A stretch of 64,000 nucleotides of DNA from Cohnella zeiphila (GTDB taxonomy: Bacteria; Bacillota; Bacilli; Paenibacillales; Paenibacillaceae). The number at the start of each line of letters is the position of its first letter. Position 1 is the first letter of the stretch. A program made the position numbers and the translations under genes. Positions 17,638-26,539 of the stretch are shown here, in pieces. The DNA is taken from contig NZ_JACJVO010000024.1 in assembly GCF_014212055.1 (NCBI RefSeq), forward strand, positions 124,001 to 188,000. Reading direction: 5' to 3'. Below the pieces are notes generated by a model. The model was not told the origin of the DNA. It did not search any database and saw nothing but the letters and a program-made list of their open reading frames with translations.

Positions 17638-19149
17638 ATGAATCGGGTATCGGCCCCTTCTGCCGTTCGGCTCCGCCTTTTCTTCCATGCGTCGTTTCGT
17701 CACATCACCCCTGCCGTCTTCGCGGCGGGCGCGGTCCTTATCATCGCGATCATCGCGCTGTTCGTAAAGCCGTACATAGGCATGGCCGACAACGGAGACT
17801 ATTTCCGAGCGCTGTACAGCAACGGCATCTACTTCAATGCGCCGGATTACGATAGCAGCTACTTCGGGTATTTCGTCAGACATTACGGCATTTTCCAGTA
17901 TTATAACGAGAACGGCGCCACTCTCACTTCTTCGCAGGCGCTCTTCATTAAGCTTGCTCTTTGGCTGAACATCTGGTTTTACGACTCGAAGACGTTCGAT
18001 ATCCGTTTTCTGGCCGCGATCTATCTGGCCATGTATACGGCTGCCGTCTACTTGCTCGTGGAGAGCCTGACCTGGAAGGCTCCGGCCAAGCTCGGCTACG
18101 CGGTCGCCGCAATCGCGGTGCTGGCGTTCGGGGATACCGCGTATACGGCTTACTTCAATTCTTTCTACGGCGAAGGTTTGATGCTCGTCATGATGATGTT
18201 CATCTTCGCCTGCGGCTTGCTTCTCTATCGCGGAAGATACAACGACTACGTCATGCTGGCGCTGCTGCTTGTCTGCTCCTTGATCCTGACGACCGGCAAA
18301 CAGCAGAACGCGCCTATGGGCGTCCTAATCGCGCTGGCCGGCCTATTCGCCGTATTCGTCCGGCGAAGCCGTACCTGGAGGATTGCCGCGGGCGGCGGCA
18401 TGACTCTGCTTCTGCTGGCCGGGGTCGCTTCGTACGCGCTGATCCCCCAGGAATTCGTCAACATCAACAAGTATCATGCCGTCACCCGCGGCGTGCTGCC
18501 CGATTCCCAGGATCCGGAGCAATCCTTGAAGAGCCTCGGCATCGATCCGCAGTTCTCGCTGCTGAGCGGCACGATCTATTACGAACCGTATACGACCGTA
18601 GACGTCAATTCCAATCTGATGCTGCAGCAGTTCTACGGCAAATTCGGCTTCGGCTCGGTTCTCGCCTACTATATCGCCCATCCCGACCAAGCGATGAGGA
18701 TGCTGAACCTGGCCGCCAAAGACGCGTTCACCACCCGCCCTCCCGCCATCGGCAACTACGAGCGGGCGGAAGGAAAAGCGTTCGGAGCGCATACGCATTT
18801 CTTCAGCTTGTACAGCTTCTTGAAGATGACGCTCGCTCCGAAGACTTTCGGCTTTATCTTCCTCTGGATCCTGATCGTCGCCGGGCTCTACCTGCCCTCG
18901 TTTATCGCCGCTCTGCGGTCCAGGGACCGGCGGCAGGCGCTCCGTCTGCCCATGGTGCTGCTCATGATGACGATCGGTCTGGCAGGGATCGCGATCTCGA
19001 TCGTCGGCGCGGGCGACGCCGACCTGGGCAAGCACGAATTCGCCTTTACGGCCGCGTTCGATCTCGTCACCTTCGTAACCGTCGCCGATGTCATGCTCGG
19101 CCGGCTGTGGCGCCGCGTGCCGGTCGCCGTCCGCGCGGCCGAAGCTTGA
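17638..19149 (+). CDS. Polytopic membrane protein of the exopolysaccharide operon, possible glycosyltransferase
   Basis: A 503-aa protein with roughly 11-12 membrane helices. After the first helix comes GMADNGDYFRALYSNGIY, an Asp-rich extracytoplasmic loop of the kind that holds the catalytic acid in GT-C fold (lipid-linked sugar) transferases; a later large loop contains LPDSQDPEQSLKSLGID. I recognise the layout of the large membrane proteins often annotated as glycan hexose transferases (WsfD-like), but the assignment is tentative. It sits between the YdaJ-like and YdaL-like genes with 27-bp and 12-bp gaps, so it belongs to the same polysaccharide machine. Adding side-chain sugars or other groups outside the membrane is an inference. 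As I recall, the B. subtilis ydaJKLMN operon has no such gene at this position. Confidence 0.7.
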   Translation: MNRVSAPSAVRLRLFFHASFRHITPAVFAAGAVLIIAIIALFVKPYIGMADNGDYFRALYSNGIYFNAPDYDSSYFGYFVRHYGIFQYYNENGATLTSSQALFIKLALWLNIWFYDSKTFDIRFLAAIYLAMYTAAVYLLVESLTWKAPAKLGYAVAAIAVLAFGDTAYTAYFNSFYGEGLMLVMMMFIFACGLLLYRGRYNDYVMLALLLVCSLILTTGKQQNAPMGVLIALAGLFAVFVRRSRTWRIAAGGGMTLLLLAGVASYALIPQEFVNINKYHAVTRGVLPDSQDPEQSLKSLGIDPQFSLLSGTIYYEPYTTVDVNSNLMLQQFYGKFGFGSVLAYYIAHPDQAMRMLNLAAKDAFTTRPPAIGNYERAEGKAFGAHTHFFSLYSFLKMTLAPKTFGFIFLWILIVAGLYLPSFIAALRSRDRRQALRLPMVLLMMTIGLAGIAISIVGAGDADLGKHEFAFTAAFDLVTFVTVADVMLGRLWRRVPVAVRAAEA

Positions 19150-19161
19150 AGGAGGGATAGC

Positions 19162-20745
19162 ATGATACGTTGGCGAACGATCCCTCTTGTTGTGCTGGCT
19201 CTGGCAACCGTCGTCTCCTTCTCCGGCTTCGGCCGACCGGCGAGCGCCGCCGCGGCGCAGCAAGGGGCCTTGCTGCTTTACGACAGCGAAGCCAAGTCCA
19301 CGCCGCACGAAGGGAATATCGAGACGCTGCAGCGGCTGCTCGCCTCGTTCGGTCAGGCCGTGACCGTTCAATCGGAAGACGACTACCGCTCCGGAGAAAT
19401 GTCGGCTTATGACCGGGTCCTGGTCGTCCGCAACGCCCCCGACCTGGAGCCGCGCAATCCGGACTACATCCGGGATTTGGCCGCCTACGGCGGAAGCTAC
19501 CTCCAGATCGGCGGAACAGATATCCCGAAGAGGGTGCGGGACCGGCTGGCCCTGCGCGTCGTTTCGTCCCCGTCTGCCGCCTATCGCCTGACCGCAGGCG
19601 GTTACAGCCAACTACTGCCCGGCATGCCGGAGACGGACGCTTTCACCATCGCCGGTGCCGGCGGGCAAGCCTACGGCCAAGTCATACCAGAGAGCACCGG
19701 AGCGGCATCTCCCTATGCCGTCTCGGACGGAACGGTCGCCTACGCCTCCGATCTGGAGAGCGGCACCCTGACGGAGATCGCGCTTGCCGATTTGCTGAAA
19801 GATTGGTTGAAGGCTTCCGGCGATCCGGGTATGTATGTACTGATCAAGGAGATCTATCCGTTCTCCGATCTCCATCTGCTGAGATCGATGGCGGACAAGC
19901 TGTACGGAGCGGGCATTCCGTTCCTGATCGCCGTCAAGCCGGTCTTTTACAACACGGATTATCCGGCGATGAAGCGGTACCTCCAGGCTCTGGCTTACGC
20001 GCAGTCGCGCAACGGTACCGTCGTGGTCGACGCTCCCGCGGTCGCCGCGACTTCCACCGAAGACGACCGGTCGCTCGGCGGGAAAATGACCGGTTTTCTC
20101 GACCTGCTGGCGGATAACGGAATCGCTCCGCTCGGCATGAACGCCCCGTTGTTCTGGGCTTACGACGAAGGATACCGGTCTGCGGGAATGAAATTTTTCG
20201 ACTCGGTGTTTCTGCAGCCGAACGACCCGCAGCTGGGGATCTCCGCTTCGGGAGCGACCGTCCCTTTCGCGTCTTCGCCCTTCAGCATTCCGTTCGAGCA
20301 GCTGCGGCAGTACCGGCCGGAGGGCGGCCCCGTTCGGCAGCCGCTGCCGATGGAGACCGCGCTGACTTTCGATTTTTTCCGGGACGAAGCGCAGTTGGAC
20401 GATTCCGTAGCGGCTCTGTCGGACAGCTGGATTCCGTTCGCCGATTACAAGTCGGGAGTTCATGCCGTGCAGACGGAAAACCGGGAGACGCATTCCGGCG
20501 GCGGCGTTTTGTTCGTGAACGGGAAGAGCGTGGACCTGAACGGCGCCTCCGAGGAAGTGGACGGGGATTACGCTTATACGCAGCAAGCCGACGTGAGCCT
20601 CAAAAAGCTTTTTAGCGTGCAGAACCGGATTCTGATGGTAGTCTTCCTCGCGGTGCTAAGTCTCTTCTTCCTATTCCTGTTCCTAGGCTACCGCCGCTAC
20701 AAACGCAAATTTTATCATTTCGGAGGCCGCAATGACGCCTTATGA
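19162..20745 (+). CDS. DUF2334 polysaccharide-deacetylase-like membrane protein (YdaL-like)
   Basis: A 527-aa exported protein. A signal peptide ends near ASAAAAQ and a C-terminal helix (about 490-515) with a basic tail anchors it. Residues about 30-220 resemble a glutamine-amidotransferase-like or Rossmann sensor fold (LLLYDSEAKS...). Residues about 225-420 match DUF2334, a relative of polysaccharide deacetylases (YVLIKEIYPFSDLHLLR, GIPFLIAVKPVFYN, FSIPFEQL). In B. subtilis the equivalent gene is ydaL in the c-di-GMP-regulated exopolysaccharide operon. Deacetylation of the polymer outside the membrane is an inference, since metal ligands could not be assigned securely. GGAGGG precedes the ATG. 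Its last 14 bp overlap the next gene, implying translational coupling with the synthase. Confidence 0.85.
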   Translation: MIRWRTIPLVVLALATVVSFSGFGRPASAAAAQQGALLLYDSEAKSTPHEGNIETLQRLLASFGQAVTVQSEDDYRSGEMSAYDRVLVVRNAPDLEPRNPDYIRDLAAYGGSYLQIGGTDIPKRVRDRLALRVVSSPSAAYRLTAGGYSQLLPGMPETDAFTIAGAGGQAYGQVIPESTGAASPYAVSDGTVAYASDLESGTLTEIALADLLKDWLKASGDPGMYVLIKEIYPFSDLHLLRSMADKLYGAGIPFLIAVKPVFYNTDYPAMKRYLQALAYAQSRNGTVVVDAPAVAATSTEDDRSLGGKMTGFLDLLADNGIAPLGMNAPLFWAYDEGYRSAGMKFFDSVFLQPNDPQLGISASGATVPFASSPFSIPFEQLRQYRPEGGPVRQPLPMETALTFDFFRDEAQLDDSVAALSDSWIPFADYKSGVHAVQTENRETHSGGGVLFVNGKSVDLNGASEEVDGDYAYTQQADVSLKKLFSVQNRILMVVFLAVLSLFFLFLFLGYRRYKRKFYHFGGRNDAL

Positions 20746-21982
20746 CATTCTGATGCTGATCTCGGTCATCTGCATCTGGTCGCTGCTCTTGGTGAACGTC
20801 GTGCTGACGATCGCGGGCTATCTTTTCTACATTCAGACCGACGACTTGCCGGTTCCGGCTCTGCCGGAAACAGCCCCGTTCGTCTCGGTCATGGTTCCGG
20901 CGCACAACGAAGGCAAGGTCATCGTCCAGACCGTAGAGGCGCTTCTGGCTCTGGATTACCCGCACGACCGCTACGAGATCATCGTCGTCAACGACAACTC
21001 TTCGGACAACAGCGCCGAACTGCTCGCTAAGATTCAGGACAGGCACCTCGGGCGGAATCTGATCGTCATCAACACGGACAAGACGAACGGCGGCAAAGGC
21101 AAGTCCAACGCGCTTAACATCGGCTTCGCTCGGAGCAAGGGCGAGCTGATCGCCATCTACGACGCGGACAACACGCCGGAGCGAAACGCGCTTCGTTATC
21201 TGGCGGCCGAAATCTCGGCGGACGCGAAGCTCGGGGCCGTCATCGGCAAATTCCGGACGCGCAACCGCAACGCGAGCTTGCTGACCCGCTTCATCAACGT
21301 CGAAACGCTGTCTTTCCAGTGGATGGCGCAGGCCGGCCGCTGGCGGCTGTTTAAGCTGTGCACCATTCCGGGCACGAACTTTATCATGCGCAGGGAGATC
21401 ATCGAGGCGATCGGCGGCTGGGACGTCAAGGCGATCGCGGAGGATACCGAAATCAGCTTCCGCATCTATCTGATGGGTTACCGGATCAAGTTCCAGCCCA
21501 AGTCCGTCACCTGGGAACAAGAACCCCAGACGCTCAAAGTTTGGTTCAAGCAGCGGTCCCGGTGGGCGAAGGGCAACGTCTACGTCATCGTCAAAAACAT
21601 CCCGCTGCTCTTCAAACGATCGGCGTCGCGCATCCGGTTCGACATCTTGTATTTTATCGCCATCTACTTTCTGCTCGTCACTTCGCTCGTCATATCCGAC
21701 CTACTGCTCGTGCTGCACACGCTCGGCTACGTGACCACTACGCTCGCCAGCTTCAGCTCGTTCCTCTGGCTGCTGGCCATCGTTCTGTTCGTCGTCGGGA
21801 CGTACATCACGCTGATCACGGAGAAAGGCGAGATGAACCTGTCCAATCTGTGGATCATTATGCTGATGTACGTCACCTACTGCCAATTATGGATGGTCGT
21901 CGCAGCTTTCGGTCTATACAACTACTTCAAAGACCTGGTGCTGAAGCGCGAAGCCAAATGGTACAAAACCGAGCGTTTCTGA
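20732..21982 (+). CDS. Processive family 2 glycosyltransferase, exopolysaccharide synthase (YdaM-like)
   Basis: A 416-aa membrane synthase with an N-terminal helix, cytoplasmic GT-A domain and three to four C-terminal helices. All active-site elements of processive GT2 enzymes are seen: Asp88 in VVNDNSSD (UDP binding), Asp144-x-Asp146 in YDADNTP, the general-base ED at 237-238 in AEDTEISF, and QRSRW at 274-278. It should polymerise a UDP-sugar and push the chain through its own pore, like BcsA or YdaM. There is no PilZ domain, so c-di-GMP control must come from another subunit, most simply the degenerate GGDEF protein at the end of the operon. GGAGG lies 6 nt before the ATG, inside the last codons of the preceding gene. 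Confidence 0.94.
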   Translation: MTPYDILMLISVICIWSLLLVNVVLTIAGYLFYIQTDDLPVPALPETAPFVSVMVPAHNEGKVIVQTVEALLALDYPHDRYEIIVVNDNSSDNSAELLAKIQDRHLGRNLIVINTDKTNGGKGKSNALNIGFARSKGELIAIYDADNTPERNALRYLAAEISADAKLGAVIGKFRTRNRNASLLTRFINVETLSFQWMAQAGRWRLFKLCTIPGTNFIMRREIIEAIGGWDVKAIAEDTEISFRIYLMGYRIKFQPKSVTWEQEPQTLKVWFKQRSRWAKGNVYVIVKNIPLLFKRSASRIRFDILYFIAIYFLLVTSLVISDLLLVLHTLGYVTTTLASFSSFLWLLAIVLFVVGTYITLITEKGEMNLSNLWIIMLMYVTYCQLWMVVAAFGLYNYFKDLVLKREAKWYKTERF

Positions 21983-22002
21983 AGATGAAGGGGGATTCCC
22001 AA

Positions 22003-24069
22003 TTGAAAAAGTTCGCGAAGCTCATGCTGCTGACCGTACTGCTGGCCATGCTCGTACCGGCCGGCGCCGCCCTGGCGGAGACTAGCGGCACGAACGGCGA
22101 TCTGATCTACCGCACGCCAATCGCAAGCGCCGATATCTCGCTGAACGGCAGCTCGTCCCGGCAGCAGCAGTTTTTCCAAATTTTATCTTATTGGAAAGTA
22201 ACAGGCGTCCAGGTCTCGCTGGACTATCTGGCCTCGCCGCTGACGCAGAATAACCGGTCCAGCGTCACCGTTCTCGTCAACGGCACGGCCGTCACTTCCT
22301 TCCGTCCGGTCGCGGACGGACAGAAAAGGCAGCATCTGGTCATCGACGTGCCCGGCAGCGTCCTCGTCCGCGGCGCCAACACGCTGACCGTCGAGGGCAA
22401 CCTCACGACCGGCGACGACCTGCAGATCTGCACGCCGAACAACGAGAGCGAGAACTGGCTCGAGCTGTTCAAAACGTCCGCCGTTACCGTGCGGTACGTT
22501 GCGCTGCCTCTTACCGGCACGATCGGCGACTTCAACGCCCGCTTTACCGGCCCGGATGCGATCTCAGGCGAAGAGGGCGCTATCGTCGTGCCGAAGGACG
22601 CGGAAGCTTCCGAGCTGGAGGCGGCCGTTTACGCCCTCTCGGGCTTCGCCCAAACGGCGGGCGGCGGCAGCATCCCTCTTCTAGCCGCGGGCGACGACGA
22701 CGCTTCCGGCAAGAAGCTCCTTGTCGTCGTCGCGCTGCGCAGCCGTCTGCCGGCCGGACTGTCCGCTCTAATCGGCGATTCCGGACTGGCGGACAAAGCC
22801 GTCGTCCGGCTCGTCCGCCCGGACAGCCAGCCGACGCTGGTCGTTACCTCCGACAATCCCGATCTGCTGGTCAAAGCCGGAAGGTTCGTCGGCAATCCGG
22901 CGCTCCTGTCGCAGCAAAGCGAAGGCGCGAAGGAGATCACAACCGCAACCGACACCGATACTCCGCCTGTCGCCATTGCGAAGATTACGAATCTGACCGC
23001 AAGCGGGGACAAGCTGACCGGTCCCGGACACCTTGCGCAAAATTACTTTATCGCGCTGCCGGCCAACCGCTCTATCGCCGAGGCCAGCAAGCTGAGCCTG
23101 AATTTCCGGTACGCCCGGAATCTCGACTTCGATCGCTCGATGGTGACCGTGCTGATCAACGACAAGCCGATCGGCAGCAAGAAGCTGACCTCCGAACTGG
23201 CAGACGGCGACACGTTGAATTTGACGATTCCGAAGAACATGGATCTGTCCGGCAACTTCACGGTGTCGGTCGCGTTCGACCTCGAGCTTCTTAACACGAC
23301 TTGCGCCGACCGGCAATCCGATATGCCGTGGGCCTATATCGACAAAGAATCCGTTCTGCAGTTGAATACCAAGGATCGGACGGAGCTGTTGTTCAACAAC
23401 TATCCTTATCCTTTTCTGAGGGACGGCATTTACAACCACGTCGGCGTCGTGCTGCCGGAAGACCGCGGCGACTACACGTACCGCGCCATCGGCAATTTGT
23501 TCAACCTGCTCGGCCAATATGCCGAGGGCAACACAGGGGAAGTCGCGTTCCTGGAGGACGGCGCTTCGGCCGACGAACTGGCGGGATTCAACCTGATCGC
23601 GATCGGCTCCTACCGGAACAATAAAGTGATCCGCGACCAGAACGGCAAGCTGTATTTCCAATATAACGGAGATGGCAGCGGGTTCGTATCCAACGAGAAA
23701 ATGAGCATTGACGAGACCTACGGCCAGCGGCTCGGCTCGCTGCAATTGATCGATTCTCCGTACGCGTCCGGGCACGGGCTGCTGGCCGTGACGGGGCCGG
23801 ACGACGAGTACGTCTACCTGGCGTCGAAGCTGATCGCGAGCCAGGCAGAGATGTGGAAAGTATACGGCGACGCCGCCGTCACCGATAAGGACGGCCATAC
23901 CGCCGCTTACCGCTTCAAGCTGGAGAAGACCGATCAGGCCCCCGTCGTGCAGAATATTCTGCAGCGGAAGGACGCGCTGACCTTCACCGCTGCGGCGGTC
24001 GCCGTCATGGTACTCGTGCTCGTGTCGTTGATTCTGATGATTCGCAAACACCGGAAGAGAAGGGGGTAG
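22003..24069 (+). CDS. BcsB-like exopolysaccharide subunit (YdaN-like)
   Basis: A 688-aa exported protein with a signal peptide (KKFAKLMLLTVLLAMLVP...ALA), a beta-rich extracytoplasmic body and one C-terminal helix (about 655-680) with a basic tail. It matches the BcsB layout: two jelly-roll modules, each opening with a strand pattern like VSLDYLASPL or LSLNFRYARNLDFDRSMVTV, plus flavodoxin-like segments. BcsB guides the polymer from the synthase pore. B. subtilis YdaN (about 700 aa) is the closest known equivalent. I chose the TTG at 22003, 8 nt after AAGGGGG and directly at the Lys-Lys of the signal peptide; the in-frame ATG at 21985 has a weaker site. The gene begins 20 bp after the synthase and ends 5 bp before the receptor gene. 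Confidence 0.9.
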   Translation: MKKFAKLMLLTVLLAMLVPAGAALAETSGTNGDLIYRTPIASADISLNGSSSRQQQFFQILSYWKVTGVQVSLDYLASPLTQNNRSSVTVLVNGTAVTSFRPVADGQKRQHLVIDVPGSVLVRGANTLTVEGNLTTGDDLQICTPNNESENWLELFKTSAVTVRYVALPLTGTIGDFNARFTGPDAISGEEGAIVVPKDAEASELEAAVYALSGFAQTAGGGSIPLLAAGDDDASGKKLLVVVALRSRLPAGLSALIGDSGLADKAVVRLVRPDSQPTLVVTSDNPDLLVKAGRFVGNPALLSQQSEGAKEITTATDTDTPPVAIAKITNLTASGDKLTGPGHLAQNYFIALPANRSIAEASKLSLNFRYARNLDFDRSMVTVLINDKPIGSKKLTSELADGDTLNLTIPKNMDLSGNFTVSVAFDLELLNTTCADRQSDMPWAYIDKESVLQLNTKDRTELLFNNYPYPFLRDGIYNHVGVVLPEDRGDYTYRAIGNLFNLLGQYAEGNTGEVAFLEDGASADELAGFNLIAIGSYRNNKVIRDQNGKLYFQYNGDGSGFVSNEKMSIDETYGQRLGSLQLIDSPYASGHGLLAVTGPDDEYVYLASKLIASQAEMWKVYGDAAVTDKDGHTAAYRFKLEKTDQAPVVQNILQRKDALTFTAAAVAVMVLVLVSLILMIRKHRKRRG

Positions 24070-24074
24070 GCGCG

Positions 24075-24929
24075 ATGAGACGCAACCAGGGCGGACTGCT
24101 GTCGGACGGGGCTTATCTGCTGCTGTTTATTTTCTCCTTTATCTGCATCGTGTACATGGCCGGGGATCCCGATCGTTACATGTACAATATTATTTTCCTG
24201 AACGTAGCGTTCTTGATCGCCATCATCACCTATTTCACGAACGTTACCACAGGACTTATTCTGAACATCTTGTTCATTTTCGGATACGGCACGTATGTTC
24301 TGTACACCACGGTGGTCCAAGGGGCGCTCGTCAGCGCGCAAAACTACGTCTGGCTGCTGTTCACCCCGATGCTCACCCTGATCACCTGGATGATGACTCA
24401 AGCGAACCACAAGCTGCAAAACGAGAACGCACGGCTTCAAAAGCTGAACAGCTCGCTGGCCACCATGGACGAGCATACCGATCTGAAAAACAACTTGTCT
24501 TTCCAAAAAGACGCCCAAACGTTCATCGCGCTGTCGACCCGCTATCAAATTCCGCTGACGCTCGTCGTGATCGGCGTCAAATACTGGGAGGAGATTCAGC
24601 GGTTGATCACCCGGGAACAGATGACCGAAACGGTCTACGCCATCACCCAGTTCAGCCTGTCGAGCATTCGCAACAACGATTCGCTCTATATGCTGAACAG
24701 CGATAATCCGACTTGGGGGCTGCTGCTGTTCACCGACCGGGAAGGCGCGAATGTGGTCATCGAGCGGCTTCGGCAGCGGAATCGGGAGATGAACGAGAGC
24801 ATGGACAGAAGCAAAAGGAACGTGGAACTGAACCTGCGGATCGGAGCCTATCAGTTCGATCCCGAGACCTCCCAGTCTCCGCTGGAATTTCTGGCGCTGG
24901 CAAGGAAGCAGCTGGAATACGACGTGTAA
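24075..24929 (+). CDS. Degenerate GGDEF c-di-GMP receptor (YdaK-like)
   Basis: A 284-aa membrane protein with four N-terminal helices (about 12-108), a short coiled coil (about 108-132) and a C-terminal GGDEF-fold domain. The catalytic GGDEF is replaced by NSDNP at 208-212, so it cannot make c-di-GMP, but the inhibitory-site motif RxxD is intact as RNND (199-202), exactly five residues upstream, the canonical spacing. This is how B. subtilis YdaK (283 aa) and the Listeria Pss receptor bind c-di-GMP and switch on exopolysaccharide synthesis. It is the last gene of the operon, whereas in B. subtilis ydaK comes second, so the order is rearranged. GGGGG precedes the ATG, 5 bp after the BcsB-like stop. 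Confidence 0.93.
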   Translation: MRRNQGGLLSDGAYLLLFIFSFICIVYMAGDPDRYMYNIIFLNVAFLIAIITYFTNVTTGLILNILFIFGYGTYVLYTTVVQGALVSAQNYVWLLFTPMLTLITWMMTQANHKLQNENARLQKLNSSLATMDEHTDLKNNLSFQKDAQTFIALSTRYQIPLTLVVIGVKYWEEIQRLITREQMTETVYAITQFSLSSIRNNDSLYMLNSDNPTWGLLLFTDREGANVVIERLRQRNREMNESMDRSKRNVELNLRIGAYQFDPETSQSPLEFLALARKQLEYDV

Positions 24930-24936
24930 GGGCTCC

Positions 24937-25974
24937 TTACTCTTTCCGAAGAGTAGGCGGACCGCTCCAGGCCGGAACCCAAGCGGAAAGCGGAGCGCCG
25001 CGCTGGACCGGCTCGCGGGCGGGAAAGGCGGCGGCGCCGTGGTTCAAATATTTGCGAAGAAAGCCCATAACCGTCTCCCAGTAAGCTTCGGGATCGGTAA
25101 GGATCGACATGCCGTGCTGGGCTCCCGGGACGATCAGCCGCTCCTTGTCGCCGGGAATCGCATCGTAAATTTCGGCGGCCATCGCCGTCGGAACGTAGGT
25201 GTCGTCGCCGCCGTGAATGAGCAGAATCGGCAGGCGGCTTTGCCGGAGCTGCCGGACCGCCGACGCTTCGCCGAAGAAAAAGCCCGCCCTCAGCTTGCAG
25301 ATCATGCTGGTCAGCGGAAGAAGCGGGAAAGGCGGAAGCCGGAACATCTGCCGCAATTGATAGGCCAGAATGCCGACCGCCGAACTGTAGGCGCAGTCCG
25401 AGATGACGCATTTGACCTGCTCGGGAAGCGGTTCTCCGGCGGTCATCAGCACGGTCGCTCCCCCCATCGACACGCCGTGCAGCACGATCTGGGCCTGCGG
25501 TCCGATCCGGCGGATCAAATAGTCGATCCAGGCAGCGTAATCTCTGCGGTCGTGCCAGCCGAATCCGATATACGCCCCTTCGCTTTGCCCGTGCCCGCGA
25601 TTGTCCGGCATGAGCACCCGGAACCCGCGTTCCTTGTATTCCTTGGCGAAGTACGCCATGTCTTCGCCTTTTCCCGAATAGCCGTGAGCGAGAACGATCG
25701 CACGGTCCGAAGGCTCTTCCGGCTCGAGATATTGGCCTCGCAGCTTCAGCCCTTCCTCCGACGCGATCTCTACCGGCTCGAACGGCTGGCTTCGGAACCA
25801 TTCGCCGATCTGCCGTATCCGCTCGTCCTCCACTTTGGGCATGTTGGGGTCCGTCGCAAGGAACGGTTTGCGGTTGCGTTGTATCGCAAGCCGATACAGG
25901 CTGAAGCTAAACAATACGATCTGCGCGGCGAAAGCGGCCGCTCCGACGAGAACGATCATCCAGCCTCGAGTCAT
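24937..25974 (-). CDS. Membrane-anchored alpha/beta hydrolase
   Basis: A 345-aa protein with one N-terminal helix (residues about 4-25) and an alpha/beta hydrolase domain. The oxyanion segment AHGYSGKGED (near 105), PDNRGHGQSEG (near 135), the nucleophile elbow GVSMGGATVL (Ser near 175), the acid region HGGDDTYVP (near 270) and a late GAQHG with the catalytic His (near 305) are all visible, so the triad is intact. This resembles the YqkD/YfhR-type extracytoplasmic hydrolases; the substrate is unknown. The ATG at 25974 has GGGAGGA 8 nt upstream; an earlier ATG (26010) lacks a site. It converges on the exopolysaccharide operon with a 7-bp gap; a small hairpin (24936-24957) overlaps its stop. 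Confidence 0.88.
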   Translation of the reverse strand: MTRGWMIVLVGAAAFAAQIVLFSFSLYRLAIQRNRKPFLATDPNMPKVEDERIRQIGEWFRSQPFEPVEIASEEGLKLRGQYLEPEEPSDRAIVLAHGYSGKGEDMAYFAKEYKERGFRVLMPDNRGHGQSEGAYIGFGWHDRRDYAAWIDYLIRRIGPQAQIVLHGVSMGGATVLMTAGEPLPEQVKCVISDCAYSSAVGILAYQLRQMFRLPPFPLLPLTSMICKLRAGFFFGEASAVRQLRQSRLPILLIHGGDDTYVPTAMAAEIYDAIPGDKERLIVPGAQHGMSILTDPEAYWETVMGFLRKYLNHGAAAFPAREPVQRGAPLSAWVPAWSGPPTLRKE

Positions 25975-26539
25975 TCTTGTTGTCCTCCCAACGCTTCCCC
26001 TTGCGAACAAATCCCCCCTAGTTTGGCCCGATCAGGCGCCCGATCATACAGCAAGCTCCATCTTTCCCTGCCGCTTATCGGCTTACGTTCCCGCGGCCGG
26101 GCAGCCGATCGGGATCGACCTCTACTCTGATAAGTCAATGGGGGATAGCGGGCTGCTGCAAGTGCACGGGATGCACTTAGCGAGGTGCTCGGGAGCGGGG
26201 AACGGGATCCAAGTGCACGGGATGCACTTAGAGCGGCGTTCTGGAGCGGGGAACGGGATCCAAGTGCACGAGATGCACTTAGCGAGGTACTCGGGAGCGG
26301 GAAGCGGGATCCAAGTGCACGAGATGCACCTAGCGCGGCGTTCGGGAGTGGGAAGCGAGCTCCAAGTGCACGGGATGCACTTTGCGCGGCGCTCGAGGTT
26401 TGGAGCTGGCTCCACGTGCGCGAATCAAAGAAAAAGTCCGTCAAATCCCGTATTTTTCGGGCGACAGACTGATTTAAGTGCGACCTCTTATTTGGTAAGG
26501 GTCTAAAGACTGTTGTCCTAGATGCCCGACTTGCCCTTA
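25975..26539. other. Gene-free intergenic region containing a 51-bp array
   Basis: About 565 bp between two minus-strand genes. It holds the promoter region of the hydrolase gene and the five-unit 51-bp array (26160-26413). Frames open across the array on both strands but carry only its 17-codon repetition; no gene is proposed. Confidence 0.75.
26160..26413. repeat. 51-bp tandem array with AAGTGCA/TGCACTT hairpins (5 copies)
   Basis: Units start at 26160, 26211, 26262, 26313 and 26364 (the last is 50 bp). Each opens with AAGTGCA, a 5-nt loop (CGGGA or CGAGA) and TGCACTT, followed by a variable GC-rich spacer of about 32 bp. A sixth decayed unit may begin at 26414 (ACGTGCGCGAA). Hairpin arms are better kept than spacers. 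Confidence 0.9.

Noticed and set aside
26122-26506. Cys/Pro-rich 17-aa repeat frame across the 51-bp array
   Set aside because: Same reason: 51 bp equals 17 codons. Frames on both strands are equally open and lack ribosome sites.
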